NCBI GenBank assembly: GCA_947475245.1
Contig: CANJLW010000008.1
Location: 1-64,000, forward strand
Direction of reading: 5' to 3'
DNA from: Acetobacteraceae bacterium
GTDB lineage: Bacteria; Pseudomonadota; Alphaproteobacteria; Acetobacterales; Acetobacteraceae
DNA: 64,000 bases
The notes below the pieces were generated by a model. It was not told the origin of the DNA and did not search any database. It worked only from the letters and a program-made list of their open reading frames with translations. This document shows, in pieces, positions 35,254-44,892 of the stretch; the stretch's first letter is position 1; every line of letters starts with the position of its first letter. Position numbers and translations under genes: made by a program.

Positions 35254-36138
35254 TCAGGCGGCTTCGGCTTCAAGCACCGTGGGCACACCGTCGGACACGG
35301 TGGTGCGGTGCATGTCGCGTATCTGGGTTTCGTCGTATTCGCGCGCGCGGTGCATGGTGCAGCGATTATCCCACATCACGAGATCGCCGACTTTCCAGCG
35401 ATGCGTGTGCACGAACTCCCGCTGCGTGGCGAACTCGCTGAGGTCGAGCAGCAGCATCCGCGCCTCCGGCTCCTCCATGCCGCGAATGCGGCCGGCGTGG
35501 GACGACAGAAACAGCGACTTGCGGCCCGAACCGGGATGGGTGCGCACCAGAACCTGCGGCACGGGGGCCATTTTCGCGCGCTCTTCCTCCGCCCAGTCGG
35601 TGAAGCCGATCTTGGCGCGGGAAAAGAGTTGGGTGTGCTCGCAGATCATGCCTTCGACCCGCGCCTTCATCTTGTCGGGCAGCGCGTCCCACGCGGCGCG
35701 CATGTCGGCGAACTGCGTTTCCCCGCCCTCGTCCGGGATGACGCGGGCGGATAACAGGGAAAACCGGGCGGGAATGCGCTTGAAGCTGCTGTCGGAATGC
35801 CACAACCGGTTACCCAGCGCGTTCAGTCGCCGCCGATCGCCGGCGGGCAGGACCTTGTTGTTCTCGTCGAGGTTGGAGATATCGGCCATGTGGATATCGA
35901 GCCGCGGCACGAAATCCTTGCGATAGGCGCGGACGGTGGTTTCCAACTCGCCGAAGTTACGGCTGAACGCCTGCTGCTGGGCGTCGTCGATAGGCTGATC
36001 GTGGAACACCAGAACGCCGTACTGGTTGATCGCGTCGTTCAGCGCGGTGACCGTGTCCGCATCCAGCGGGCGACGCAGATCGACGCCACTGACCTCTCCG
36101 ACAAACACCTGATGTAGCTGCTTTACGGCGATGGCCAT
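35254..36138 (-). CDS. TauD/TfdA family 2-oxoglutarate dioxygenase
   Basis: About 294 residues. Iron ligands are in RLWHSDSSFK (His114, Asp116) and NRCTMHRARE (His263), and the 2-oxoglutarate Arg in DMHRTTVSDG (Arg278). The family cleaves sulfonates, phenoxyacetates or related carboxylates by hydroxylation; the TfdA-like layout is clear, the substrate is not. I chose the internal ATG at 36138 (GGGAG upstream) over the frame start at 36237. It is divergent from the amidohydrolase gene, with a 133-base shared promoter region. Confidence 0.88.
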   Translation of the reverse strand: MAIAVKQLHQVFVGEVSGVDLRRPLDADTVTALNDAINQYGVLVFHDQPIDDAQQQAFSRNFGELETTVRAYRKDFVPRLDIHMADISNLDENNKVLPAGDRRRLNALGNRLWHSDSSFKRIPARFSLLSARVIPDEGGETQFADMRAAWDALPDKMKARVEGMICEHTQLFSRAKIGFTDWAEEERAKMAPVPQVLVRTHPGSGRKSLFLSSHAGRIRGMEEPEARMLLLDLSEFATQREFVHTHRWKVGDLVMWDNRCTMHRAREYDETQIRDMHRTTVSDGVPTVLEAEAA

Positions 36139-36271
36139 GGAATGCTCCCGGATGACGTCCCTTTCGTCGCAGGATAGGCCGAGCGGGCGGGGCCTGACAA
36201 TGTTTGCGAACCTTGCATCGCGACGAGAGGTGATCAAAGCTACAGGATCGAAAAGCAGGAGTCATACACCC

Positions 36272-37990
36272 ATGCATGACATCGTCATCCGCGGCGGCAC
36301 GATCGTCGACGGCACCGGCGCGGCACGGTTTACCGGCGACGTCGCCATCGACGGCGACAAGATCGCCCAGGTCGGCGGCAAGGCCGGCCCCGGCAAGCGG
36401 GAGATCGATGCCGACGGCCAACTCGTCACGCCGGGTTGGGTCGATGTGCATACCCATTACGACGGCCAGGCGACCTGGGATCCGGTGCTGGCGCCATCAT
36501 CCTGGCATGGCGCCACCACGATCCTGATGGGCAATTGCGGCGTCGGCTTCGCGCCCGTGCGCAAGCGCGACCATGAATGCCTGATCGACCTGATGGAGGG
36601 GGTGGAGGACATTCCCGGCATCGCTTTGGCCGAAGGTCTGAAGTGGGATTGGGAAAGCTTCCCCGACTACCTGAACGCGCTGGACCGCCTGCCGCGCGCC
36701 ATCGACGTCGCCGCCCAGGTGTCTCACCACCCGCTGCGCGTCTATGTCATGGGCGATCGCGCGGTGCGGCGTGAAAAAGCCACGCCCGACGATATCGAGG
36801 CGATGTCTCGCCTGACCGAGGAAGCGCTGCGCGCCGGCGCGTTCGGCTTCACCACCTCGCGCACCGATCAGCACAAGACCACCTCCGGCGATCTGGTGCC
36901 GGGGCGCTACTCCGAGGAGCAGGAACTGTTGGGCATCGCCCGCGCGTTCAAGCGCGTCGGCCGCGGCACCTACGGCATGTTGAGCGACTTCGAGGACGAA
37001 GCCGGGGAATTCCGCTGGATCACCGAACTCTGCAAAACCAACAACGTGCCGTTCTGGTTCCTGCTGACCGACCGGTCCTACGATCCGGAGCGTTGGCGGC
37101 GGCTGATGGGCGGCGTGCGCAAGGCCCGCGCCGATGGCGCGAACGTGACGGCGCAGGTCGCCGGACGCCCGGTCGGTATTATCCTGGGGCTGACGACATC
37201 GCTGACGCCGTTCGCCGCGCGCCCGTCCTTTGCCGCGCTGCTCAAGCTGCCGGTGGCGGAACGGTTGGCGCGCCTGCGCGATCCGGAATTGCGCGCGAAG
37301 ATCCTGAACGAAGAATCGTCCGAAGAACTGCTGGCGATCCTGCCGCCGCTGCAACGTCCGATCGCCACGCGCTGGGATCGGCAATACGTGCTGGGCGACC
37401 CGCCGGATTACGAGCCGGACGACAGCCGCAGCATCGCGGCGATGGCGGCCAAGACCAATCTGACGCCGGAAGAATTTTGTTACGACTATCTGATCGGAGA
37501 GAACGGCGATCGGATGCTGTTCTACCCCGTCACCAACTACGTGTTCGGTGACCACGGTGTCGTTCACGAAATGATCACCGACCCCGCCACCCTGCTCGGC
37601 CTTGGCGACGGCGGCGCGCATTGCGGCCTGATCTGCGACTCCTCGCTGCCGTCATACATGCTGTCGCACTGGGTGCGCGATCGCAGCCGCGGGCCGCGCA
37701 TCGGGTTGGAATTCGCGGTCAAGCGTTTGACCAGCGAAACGGCGGACTTCTTCGGGTTTAACGATCGCGGCCGTCTGGCGGTGGGCAAGAAAGCCGACGT
37801 CAACATCGTCGATCTGCCGAAACTGCGGCTGCATCACCCGGAGATGCGCTACGACCTGCCGGCGGGCGGCAAGCGCCTGGTACAGCGGGTGGACGGTTAC
37901 GAGGCCACGATCGTGTCCGGCATGCCGGTATTCGAGCGCGGCGAAGAAACCGGCGCGCGTCCCGGCAAGCTGGTACGCGCCGGACGGTAG
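36272..37990 (+). CDS. N-acyl-D-amino-acid deacylase family amidohydrolase (second paralog)
   Basis: About 572 residues, paralogous to the gene at 2258. [27 protein letters not shown] (His60, His62), [24 protein letters not shown] (family Cys) and LGDGGAH (about 443-449) are shared almost residue for residue. The LSDGGAH of the first copy reads LGDGGAH here. The substrate is likely an N-acylated amino acid or cyclic imide. AGCAGGAG precedes the ATG at 36272. The frame extends upstream without coding evidence. It ends in a bidirectional terminator. Confidence 0.88.
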   Translation: MHDIVIRGGTIVDGTGAARFTGDVAIDGDKIAQVGGKAGPGKREIDADGQLVTPGWVDVHTHYDGQATWDPVLAPSSWHGATTILMGNCGVGFAPVRKRDHECLIDLMEGVEDIPGIALAEGLKWDWESFPDYLNALDRLPRAIDVAAQVSHHPLRVYVMGDRAVRREKATPDDIEAMSRLTEEALRAGAFGFTTSRTDQHKTTSGDLVPGRYSEEQELLGIARAFKRVGRGTYGMLSDFEDEAGEFRWITELCKTNNVPFWFLLTDRSYDPERWRRLMGGVRKARADGANVTAQVAGRPVGIILGLTTSLTPFAARPSFAALLKLPVAERLARLRDPELRAKILNEESSEELLAILPPLQRPIATRWDRQYVLGDPPDYEPDDSRSIAAMAAKTNLTPEEFCYDYLIGENGDRMLFYPVTNYVFGDHGVVHEMITDPATLLGLGDGGAHCGLICDSSLPSYMLSHWVRDRSRGPRIGLEFAVKRLTSETADFFGFNDRGRLAVGKKADVNIVDLPKLRLHHPEMRYDLPAGGKRLVQRVDGYEATIVSGMPVFERGEETGARPGKLVRAGR

Positions 37991-37997
37991 ACAAAAA

Positions 37998-38031
37998 AGG
38001 CCGGAGCGCCGAACGCGCTCCGGCCTCTTTT
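37998..38031. terminator. Bidirectional intrinsic terminator
   Basis: An 11-base-pair perfect stem (37998-38008 with 38016-38026) has a seven-base loop, an A-run before it and CTTTT after it, so it can stop transcription from both sides. It lies exactly between the convergent stops of the amidohydrolase and the GMC oxidoreductase. Confidence 0.85.
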
Positions 38032-39635
38032 CAGGCGCGAGCGTCCTGCAACAGCATCGCCGAACCCTTTTCGGCGATCATGATCGTGGGCGCGTTGGTG
38101 TTGGTCGATGTCACCGCCGGCATGACGGAGGCATCGATGACCCGCAGACGCTCCATCCCATGCACGCGCAAGCGGTCGTCGACGACGGCCATCGTGTCCT
38201 GCCCCATCTTGCAGGTGCAGGTGGCGTGGAACACGGTGCCGCCGGTGCGGCGCGCATAGTCCAGCAACTCATCGTCGCTGCGCGCGTCGGCACCGGGCAC
38301 CGTTTCGGCAACGATATACTGCGCCAGGGCGGGCGCACCGAACAACTTGCGCACAAACCGCAGCCCCTCGATCGTCGCGCGCCGGTCGGTTTCCGCGCTC
38401 AGATAGCGCGGGTTGATCGCCGGGGCATCTTCCGGGCGGTTTGACTTCGCTTCGACATAGCCCCGGCTTTGCGGGCGCATCTGCCACATGCCGGCGGTGA
38501 TGCCCGGCTTGTCGTCCAACCGACGCACCGGCCCCGGCGCGTAGCTGCCCGGCGCGAACAGCACCTGCACGTCGGGTGAGGCGGATTCCGGCAACACCTT
38601 GACCGAGGCGGCGACGAGGGATGCCGCGTAGGTCAGGATACCCGTGCCGGTAAAGACATAGCGCATCATCTCGCCCAACAGCCCAAGACCGCGCGATTTC
38701 TCGTTCAACGACCGCGCGCCCTGGATGTCGCAAGATATCCGCGCCAGGAAATGGTCTTGCAGATTCTTGCCGACACCGATCAACGCATGGCGGGTTTCGA
38801 CCCCGATACGTTCGAGGTGATCGGGATCGCCGATGCCCGATAATTGCAGGATGTGCGGTGAGCCGATGGCACCGGCGGACAGGACCACCTCGGCACGCGC
38901 GGTGACGGTTTCAATCGTGCCGCCCCGCGCGAAGGTGACGCCGGTGGCCCGGTTGCCGTCGAGCACGACACGATGCACCAGCGCATCGGTGATCACGCGC
39001 AGGTTGGGCCGTTTCATTGCCGGACGCAGATAGGACCGCGCCGCGCTGGCGCGGAACCGACCGCCGCGTGTTTGCTGCACCCAGCCGATATGATCGCCGG
39101 TGCCGGGCGGCAGATCGTTCAAATCGGGTCGGTATTCCAGACCGATCTGTTGGCCTGCCTCCACCGCCGCATGGCACAGCATCGGCATATCCGCGGCCGG
39201 AGATGTGTAAAGCGGCCCGCCTTTGCTGTGCACGGCATCGGCCGCCCCGGACCAGTTTTCCGCCTTGCGGAAGTAAGGCAGCACATCGTCGGCCGACCAG
39301 CCGCGATTGCCGAGTTGGGACCAGTGGTCAAAGTCCTCCGGCTGGCCGCGGATGTAGATCATGCCGTTGATCGACGACGAACCGCCGAGCACGCGGCCGC
39401 GCGGGAACGGGATGGCGCGTCCGTTGACGCCCGGATCGGGTTCGGCCTTAAAGCCCCATGTCAGCGTCGGGTGATCCAGCAATTTCATGTAGCCGGCGGG
39501 CACGTGGATCAGCGGGTTCCAATCCTTGCCCCCGGCCTCGATCAAAACAACCTGATTGGCGGGGTTCTCGGTCAGACGGTTGGCCAACACACAGCCGGCC
39601 GATCCGGCGCCGACGATCACGTAATCCGCTTCCAT
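38031..39635 (-). CDS. GMC family oxidoreductase (choline dehydrogenase-like)
   Basis: About 534 residues. FAD-binding DYVIVGAGSAGCVLANRL at the N-terminus, GGSSSINGMIYIRGQPEDF, and the C-terminal catalytic region VFHATCTCKMG with VTSTNTNAPTIMIAEKG. GMC flavoproteins oxidise alcohols such as choline, sugars or long-chain alcohols. GAGGAAG precedes the ATG at 39635. It is followed upstream by the CMD-like gene and isovaleryl-CoA dehydrogenase on the same strand, with gaps of about 50 bases. Confidence 0.92.
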   Translation of the reverse strand: MEADYVIVGAGSAGCVLANRLTENPANQVVLIEAGGKDWNPLIHVPAGYMKLLDHPTLTWGFKAEPDPGVNGRAIPFPRGRVLGGSSSINGMIYIRGQPEDFDHWSQLGNRGWSADDVLPYFRKAENWSGAADAVHSKGGPLYTSPAADMPMLCHAAVEAGQQIGLEYRPDLNDLPPGTGDHIGWVQQTRGGRFRASAARSYLRPAMKRPNLRVITDALVHRVVLDGNRATGVTFARGGTIETVTARAEVVLSAGAIGSPHILQLSGIGDPDHLERIGVETRHALIGVGKNLQDHFLARISCDIQGARSLNEKSRGLGLLGEMMRYVFTGTGILTYAASLVAASVKVLPESASPDVQVLFAPGSYAPGPVRRLDDKPGITAGMWQMRPQSRGYVEAKSNRPEDAPAINPRYLSAETDRRATIEGLRFVRKLFGAPALAQYIVAETVPGADARSDDELLDYARRTGGTVFHATCTCKMGQDTMAVVDDRLRVHGMERLRVIDASVMPAVTSTNTNAPTIMIAEKGSAMLLQDARA

Positions 39636-39685
39636 GTGGGCTTCCTCGGTCCGTTTGCCGTCAGACTATCGCAGAGGCGACACCG

Positions 39686-40429
39686 TCACCCGAACGCGGC
39701 GCTCAACGCGCCCAGCGCGTTCAATGCCGGCGGAAACCCGGTGTACGGGGCGGTCTGGATGATCGCCTCGATCACTTCTGTCTTGCTCAGTCCCACATTC
39801 AACGCCGACTGACCGAATTTCCCGACCTGCTCCGGCAGCCGCAGCGCGGTGAAGCCGGCAACCGCGACCAAGGCGCGCTGACGCCGCTCCAACCCCGGTC
39901 GGAACCAGATCTCGCCATAGCCGTACTGGATCGCGGTGGGATAAAGCGCGCCGGTCGTCTGGTTATCGGGCGCGGCGTAGCCCAAACGCGCGCGGGCACC
40001 GTGCAGCGTGTTCATCACCTCCGCCCCGCGACGGATCAGTTCTTCCGACGAAACGTCCTCCGGCGGATCGGCCGGGAAGGCAATGCCGCGATCGGCCAGG
40101 ATTTCCGCGAGCAGAGCCAGCGTTTCCTCGGCGGCGGAGAACCCCGCATACAGCGCGGCCTGCACCAGGATTTCGCGGATCGCTTCCGGGGTCAATCCCA
40201 GTTCCAGCCCGGCGACGATATGGCGGCGCAACGGGCGCAGGCGGGGAATGGTGGACAAGGCGGCGATCACGCACAGCATCCGATCGGGCACCGCAAGGCC
40301 GGGCCGGTTCCAGACACCGCCGAACACAGGCTCCGTCAACAAATTCGCCAGGCCCGGCGCCTGGGCGGAGGAGCCGAACAGACGTTGCAGCGTATCGATG
40401 CCTTGTTGGCGCAGGTCCTGGCGGGTCAT
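39686..40429 (-). CDS. Tandem carboxymuconolactone decarboxylase domain protein
   Basis: About 247 residues with two CMD-type halves: one around VFGGVWNRPGLAVPDRML to ILVQAALYAGF, the second around IWFRPGLERRQRALVAVA to IIQTAPYTGFPPALNAL. Neither half has a CxxC, so it is of PcaC type rather than AhpD type. PcaC decarboxylates 4-carboxymuconolactone in protocatechuate breakdown, but no other pca genes are nearby, so the substrate is uncertain. AGGAA precedes the ATG. Confidence 0.84.
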   Translation of the reverse strand: MTRQDLRQQGIDTLQRLFGSSAQAPGLANLLTEPVFGGVWNRPGLAVPDRMLCVIAALSTIPRLRPLRRHIVAGLELGLTPEAIREILVQAALYAGFSAAEETLALLAEILADRGIAFPADPPEDVSSEELIRRGAEVMNTLHGARARLGYAAPDNQTTGALYPTAIQYGYGEIWFRPGLERRQRALVAVAGFTALRLPEQVGKFGQSALNVGLSKTEVIEAIIQTAPYTGFPPALNALGALSAAFG

Positions 40430-40480
40430 GGGGCGATTCCTGGATGTTTCGCCCGATCATGCCCGGATGTGGCGCAGGTG

Positions 40481-41659
40481 TCAGCCCGTCTCGGCGAACA
40501 GTTCCCGCCCGATCAGCATGCGGCGGATTTCGCTGGTTCCCGCGCCGATCTCGTACAGCTTGGCATCGCGCAGCAGACGCCCGGTCGGGTAGTCGTTGAT
40601 GTAGCCGTTACCACCGAGGGTCTGGATCGCTTCCAACGCCATCCATGTGGCTTTTTCGGCGGCATAAAGGATCGCGCCGGCGGCGTCCTTACGCGTTGTT
40701 TCCCCGCGATCGCAGGCCTTCGCCACCGCATAAACATAGGCTTTGGCGGCGTTCATCGTCGTGTACATGTCGGCCAGCTTGCCCTGCATCAGCTGAAATT
40801 CGCCGATCGCCTGGCCGAACTGCTTCCGCTCGTGCACGTAGGGCACGACGATATCCATACACGCCTGCATGATGCCGATCGGACCCGCCGCCAGCACCGC
40901 ACGCTCGTAATCCAGCCCGCTCATCAGCACGTTCACCCCGCGCCCGACGGTGGACAGAACGTTTTCCTCCGGCACTTCGCAGTCCTGAAAGATCAGTTCG
41001 GCGGTGTTCGATCCGCGCATGCCGAGCTTGTCGAGCTTTTGACCGGTGGAAAAACCGGGGAAGGATTTTTCGACGAGGAACGCCGTAATGCCGCGCGACC
41101 CGGCCTCCATATCCGTCTTGGCATAGATCACCAGCACGTCGGCATCCGGCCCATTGGTGATCCACATCTTCGTGCCGTTCAGCACATAGCGGTCGCCCTT
41201 CTTCTCCGCCCGCGTGCGCATGCCGACAACATCCGACCCCGCGCCGGGCTCGCTCATCGCCAAGGCCCCGACCGCCGTCCCCGCGATCAGGCCCGGCAGA
41301 TACCGGCGCTTCTGATCTTCGGTCCCGTTGCGCCGGATTTGATTGACGCACAGGTTGGAGTGCGCCCCATACGACAACCCGACGGAGGCGGACGCGCGGG
41401 AGATTTCCTCCATCGCCACCACATGCTCCAGATATCCCATCCCCGCGCCGCCGTACTCTTCTTCGACCGTGACGCCGAGGACGCCGAGCGCGCCCATTTT
41501 GGGCCAGAGGTCCATGGGGAAGGCGTTGTCGCGGTCGATCTCGGCGGCGCGCGGGGCGATCTCGGCGGCGGAAAAGGCTTCGACCTGCGCGCGCAGCATG
41601 TCGGCGGTTTCGCCGAGATCGAAATTCAGACCGGGCAAGCGATTGGGGACGGCGGCCAT
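40481..41659 (-). CDS. ivd: Isovaleryl-CoA dehydrogenase
   Basis: About 392 residues, acyl-CoA dehydrogenase fold. [15 protein letters not shown] and [18 protein letters not shown] are FAD and substrate contacts. The catalytic base position typical of isovaleryl-CoA dehydrogenase is Glu in [16 protein letters not shown], while the medium-chain position reads [12 protein letters not shown] (Ala instead of Glu). This combination is specific for the leucine-breakdown enzyme. Methylcrotonyl-CoA carboxylase genes are not in the window. TAGGAAA precedes the ATG at 41659. Confidence 0.92.
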   Translation of the reverse strand: MAAVPNRLPGLNFDLGETADMLRAQVEAFSAAEIAPRAAEIDRDNAFPMDLWPKMGALGVLGVTVEEEYGGAGMGYLEHVVAMEEISRASASVGLSYGAHSNLCVNQIRRNGTEDQKRRYLPGLIAGTAVGALAMSEPGAGSDVVGMRTRAEKKGDRYVLNGTKMWITNGPDADVLVIYAKTDMEAGSRGITAFLVEKSFPGFSTGQKLDKLGMRGSNTAELIFQDCEVPEENVLSTVGRGVNVLMSGLDYERAVLAAGPIGIMQACMDIVVPYVHERKQFGQAIGEFQLMQGKLADMYTTMNAAKAYVYAVAKACDRGETTRKDAAGAILYAAEKATWMALEAIQTLGGNGYINDYPTGRLLRDAKLYEIGAGTSEIRRMLIGRELFAETG

Positions 41660-41803
41660 CCTGGGTTTCCTATCGGAGTCTTGGAAATGTCGCGGTAAAC
41701 TGCATCAGCCCGCGTGTTTGCGCGAGGGGTGCGGAAGAAACTGATTCTCTTGCCCCAGGTGATCCACCCGACTTCTGGTATCGACCTTCCGAGGGAGAGG
41801 ACA

Positions 41804-42100
41804 ATGAGCGCCGTCGCCGACAGCATCCGTCGCGGACTTCTTCAGGCCGTCACTTACGCCGCCGGAGAGGCCGATACGACCGAATACCGGGTCAACATGC
41901 CGGACCACATCGATGTCAAGGCGATCCGCGGCCGCATGGGCCTGACCCAGGAAGCCTTCGCCAACCAGTTCGGCTTCAGTGTCAGCACCCTCCGGCATTG
42001 GGAAAATGGCTCCCGCCGGCCGGAAAGCGCCGCCAGAGCCTATCTCACGGTCATCGAACGCGCGCCCGGGGCCGTGCGGGCGGCATTACGGGCAACCTGA
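41804..42100 (+). CDS. Helix-turn-helix protein of HigA/antitoxin type, apparently orphan
   Basis: About 98 residues. The C-terminal XRE-type helix-turn-helix spans about residues 38-80 ([37 protein letters not shown]). Proteins of this size and layout are normally antitoxins placed after a RelE/HigB toxin, but only 144 bases separate it from the divergent dehydrogenase, so no toxin gene precedes it. GAGGGAGAGG before the ATG at 41804 gives a strong ribosome-binding site. It could control the neighbouring ivd or acyl-CoA synthetase genes (inference). Confidence 0.78.
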   Translation: MSAVADSIRRGLLQAVTYAAGEADTTEYRVNMPDHIDVKAIRGRMGLTQEAFANQFGFSVSTLRHWENGSRRPESAARAYLTVIERAPGAVRAALRAT

Positions 42101-42170
42101 CGGCACCCGATTGCGCCCCAACCCGCCGCGGTCGCAATATGCGGGAAAGATACAGACGGGAGCCTCGCCC

Positions 42171-43853
42171 ATGACCGAACCCCTCGCCTTAAGCTACGCC
42201 CACGGCGTATCCGACGTCCGCCTGATCGGAGAGACCGTCGGCGTGCATTTCGACCGCACTGTGGCGCGGTTCGGCGAACGCCCCGGCCTGATCGTACGCC
42301 AGCAGGGCGTGCGGTGGAGCTACGCCGAACTCGGTGCAAAGGTCGACTCACTCGCCGCCGGCCTGCTCGCGCTCGGCCTGAACCCCGGCGATCGCGTCGG
42401 CATCTGGGCACCCAACAACGCCGAGTGGATCGTCACCCAATACGCCACCGCCAAGGCCGGGCTGATCCTGGTCAACATCAACCCCGCCTATCGCCTGTCC
42501 GAAGTCGAGTACGCCCTGAACAAAGTCGGCTGCAAGGCGCTCATCACCGCCACGCGCTTCAAAACCAGCGACTATATCGGCATGGTCAACACACTGGCGC
42601 CGGAACTCGCCCGCTCCCGCCCCGGCCATCTCGACGCCGCCAGACTGCCGACCCTGCGCGCCGTCATCCAGATCGGCGACGCCCCCGTGCCCGGCGCCAT
42701 CGCCTTCGACGCCGTCCTGACCATGGGCACCGCCGTCGATCGCGCCCGCCTCGCCGAACTCGCCGCCGGCCTGCAATTCGACGATCCCATCAACATCCAG
42801 TTCACCTCCGGCACCACCGGCCTGCCCAAGGGCGCCACGCTGACGCACCACAACATCCTCAACAACGGGTTCTTCCTGGGTGAAGAAATGCACTTCACCC
42901 CGCAGGACAAAATCTGCATTCCCGTCCCGCTGTATCATTGCTTCGGCATGGTGATCGGCTCCATGGCCTGCATGACCCACGGCTCCGCCATCGTCCTGCC
43001 CGGGGAGGGCTTCGACCCCCTCGCCACCCTGCAAACAGTGGCAGAAGAACGCTGCACCGCCCTGTACGGCGTGCCCACCATGTTCATCGCCGAACTGGAT
43101 CATCCGGAGTTCAAATCCTTCGACCTGTCCAGCCTGCGCACCGGCATGATGGCGGGTGCCCCCTGCCCGATCGAAATCATGCGCCGCGTCATCCGCGACA
43201 TGCACCTGACCGAAATGACCATCGGCTATGGCATGACCGAAACCAGCCCCGTCAGCACGCAAACCGCCATCGGCGACCCGCTCGAACGCCAGGTCTCCAC
43301 CGTCGGGCGCGTGCATCCGCATCTCGAAATCAAAATCGTCGACGCCGACGGCCGCATCGTCCCCCGCGGCACCCCCGGCGAATTCTGCACCCGCGGCTAT
43401 TCCGTCATGCTCGGCTACTGGGACGATGCGGAGCGCACCGACCAGGCCATCGACAAAACCGGCTGGATGCACACCGGCGACCTCGCCACCATGGACGAAG
43501 ACGGCTACTGCGCCATCGTCGGACGCATCAAGGACCTGGTCATCCGCGGCGGCGAGAACATCTACCCGCGAGAGGTGGAGGAATTCCTCTACCGCCATCC
43601 CGCCATCCAGGAAGTGCAGGTATTCGGTGTGCCCGACAAACGATTCGGCGAGGAACTCTGCGCCTGGATCAAACCCCGCGCCGGCCAGAGCCTGACGGAG
43701 GACGAGGTCAAGGCCTTCTGCAAAGACCAGATCGCGCACTACAAAGTGCCGCGCCACATCCGCTTCGTGGAGGACTTCCCCATGACCGTCACCGGCAAGA
43801 TGCAGAAATTCATCATGCGGGAAGCCATGGCGAAGGAACTGGGCGCGGAATAA
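42171..43853 (+). CDS. AMP-binding acyl-CoA synthetase (medium/long-chain fatty-acid ligase)
   Basis: About 560 residues, adenylate-forming enzyme: [16 protein letters not shown] (P-loop), [24 protein letters not shown] and the catalytic Lys region [11 protein letters not shown]. It activates carboxylic acids to CoA thioesters with ATP and resembles the ACSF2-like group. ACGGGAG precedes the ATG at 42171; the longer frame is upstream noise. Its position beside isovaleryl-CoA dehydrogenase suggests acyl-CoA catabolism. Confidence 0.9.
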   Translation: MTEPLALSYAHGVSDVRLIGETVGVHFDRTVARFGERPGLIVRQQGVRWSYAELGAKVDSLAAGLLALGLNPGDRVGIWAPNNAEWIVTQYATAKAGLILVNINPAYRLSEVEYALNKVGCKALITATRFKTSDYIGMVNTLAPELARSRPGHLDAARLPTLRAVIQIGDAPVPGAIAFDAVLTMGTAVDRARLAELAAGLQFDDPINIQFTSGTTGLPKGATLTHHNILNNGFFLGEEMHFTPQDKICIPVPLYHCFGMVIGSMACMTHGSAIVLPGEGFDPLATLQTVAEERCTALYGVPTMFIAELDHPEFKSFDLSSLRTGMMAGAPCPIEIMRRVIRDMHLTEMTIGYGMTETSPVSTQTAIGDPLERQVSTVGRVHPHLEIKIVDADGRIVPRGTPGEFCTRGYSVMLGYWDDAERTDQAIDKTGWMHTGDLATMDEDGYCAIVGRIKDLVIRGGENIYPREVEEFLYRHPAIQEVQVFGVPDKRFGEELCAWIKPRAGQSLTEDEVKAFCKDQIAHYKVPRHIRFVEDFPMTVTGKMQKFIMREAMAKELGAE

Positions 43854-43862
43854 TCCGCGTCA

Positions 43863-43931
43863 CCTCTCCCTCTGGGAGAGGTCGGAGCGCGCCGGCGCTC
43901 CGGGTGAGGGTCTCTCCCGCGCGCGGGAGAG
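43863..43931. repeat. Cluster of three GC-rich palindromes (REP-like)
   Basis: Three hairpins follow each other: 43863-43881 (eight-base-pair stem), 43884-43901 (seven-base-pair stem) and 43912-43931 (perfect 20-base palindrome CTCTCCCGCGCGCGGGAGAG). The first and third share the CTCTCCC/GGGAGAG unit. They fill the gap between two convergent genes and resemble dispersed extragenic palindromes; they may also help transcription stop. Confidence 0.75.
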
Positions 43932-43941
43932 GCAACCATAA

Positions 43942-44796
43942 TCAAACCCCAATATTCCCCGACCTCCGCCGCGCGGCGAGCAGCTTGTTCGACTCAAAAA
44001 ACCGATCCACCGCCAGCGCATGCGCCGCCCGCGCCGCCGCGTCGTAATCCCCCGTCGGCCTCGGCTCAGCCTCAAAATGGCCGAACGTATCTTCCCCCCG
44101 CACCAGCATCGCGCTGACCCGGGCATCGTTCATCAGCCGACACCGCGTCGGAACATAACTGACGCCGATGCCGATGCGCCGCCGGTCGGTGCGGTTGCGT
44201 TCGGAGCAATGCACGATATGCGTGTGATGCAACGAAATCTGCCCGGCGCGCAGCGGCATCGTTACGTATTGCGTATAATCCAGCGGATGATCGATGGTCT
44301 GCCCGCGCGACAGCAGGTTGCCGGGCGCGGGCATGTCCTTGTGCGGCCTTTGGCCGATGACCTGACTGCCGGGGATGATCTTGATGCAGCCCATCTCCTC
44401 CGTCGCGTCGGTCAGGGCGATCCAGGCGGTGATCTGATCGTAGGGTTCCAGACCGAAATACGTACCGTCCTGATGCCAGGACACGTGGGAGGGCTCGTTC
44501 GGTTCTTTCAGCCAGGATGTCAGGTGATAGATCAGGATGTTCGGCCCGATCAGGCTTTCGACGGCATCCAGCACCTTGGGGTGGCGCACTAGGCGGTCCA
44601 TCCAGGTGAACAGCAGATGCGACTTGGATCGCACGAGGTGCGGCAGCTTGCCGAAGGTGTCGCCCTGTTCGCGCTCGAACTCTTCCAGCGCGCCGCGAAA
44701 ATGGCTGACTTCGTCTGGCGTCAGACAGTCGATGGGGAACAGGAACCCGTCCCGACGGTACTGCGCGATTTCGGCTTCGGACAGGCTGGCTGGCAT
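43942..44796 (-). CDS. Phytanoyl-CoA dioxygenase family protein
   Basis: About 284 residues of PhyH-type 2-oxoglutarate/Fe(II) oxygenase. ISLHHTHIVHCSERNRTDRR holds the distal His and the 2-oxoglutarate Arg, and SWHQDGTYFGLEP the iron His and Asp. Family members hydroxylate phytanoyl-CoA, ectoine or other small molecules. GGAG precedes the ATG at 44796; a frame start at 44832 is possible but less likely. The substrate is unassigned. Confidence 0.87.
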   Translation of the reverse strand: MPASLSEAEIAQYRRDGFLFPIDCLTPDEVSHFRGALEEFEREQGDTFGKLPHLVRSKSHLLFTWMDRLVRHPKVLDAVESLIGPNILIYHLTSWLKEPNEPSHVSWHQDGTYFGLEPYDQITAWIALTDATEEMGCIKIIPGSQVIGQRPHKDMPAPGNLLSRGQTIDHPLDYTQYVTMPLRAGQISLHHTHIVHCSERNRTDRRRIGIGVSYVPTRCRLMNDARVSAMLVRGEDTFGHFEAEPRPTGDYDAAARAAHALAVDRFFESNKLLAARRRSGNIGV

Positions 44797-44892
44797 GGCT
44801 GGCGGCTCCGTGCTGCGGCGATGGGGCAGCATCGGACAGGCCGGGCGCGTACCGCAAGACTCCTGTGGAGTGTCGTGTGTGCCCGGGGCTCG

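Noticed and set aside
39458-41698. A 746-codon plus-strand frame
   Set aside because: Antisense to the CMD-like gene and isovaleryl-CoA dehydrogenase; its translation is His/Arg/Gln-rich with no family match.
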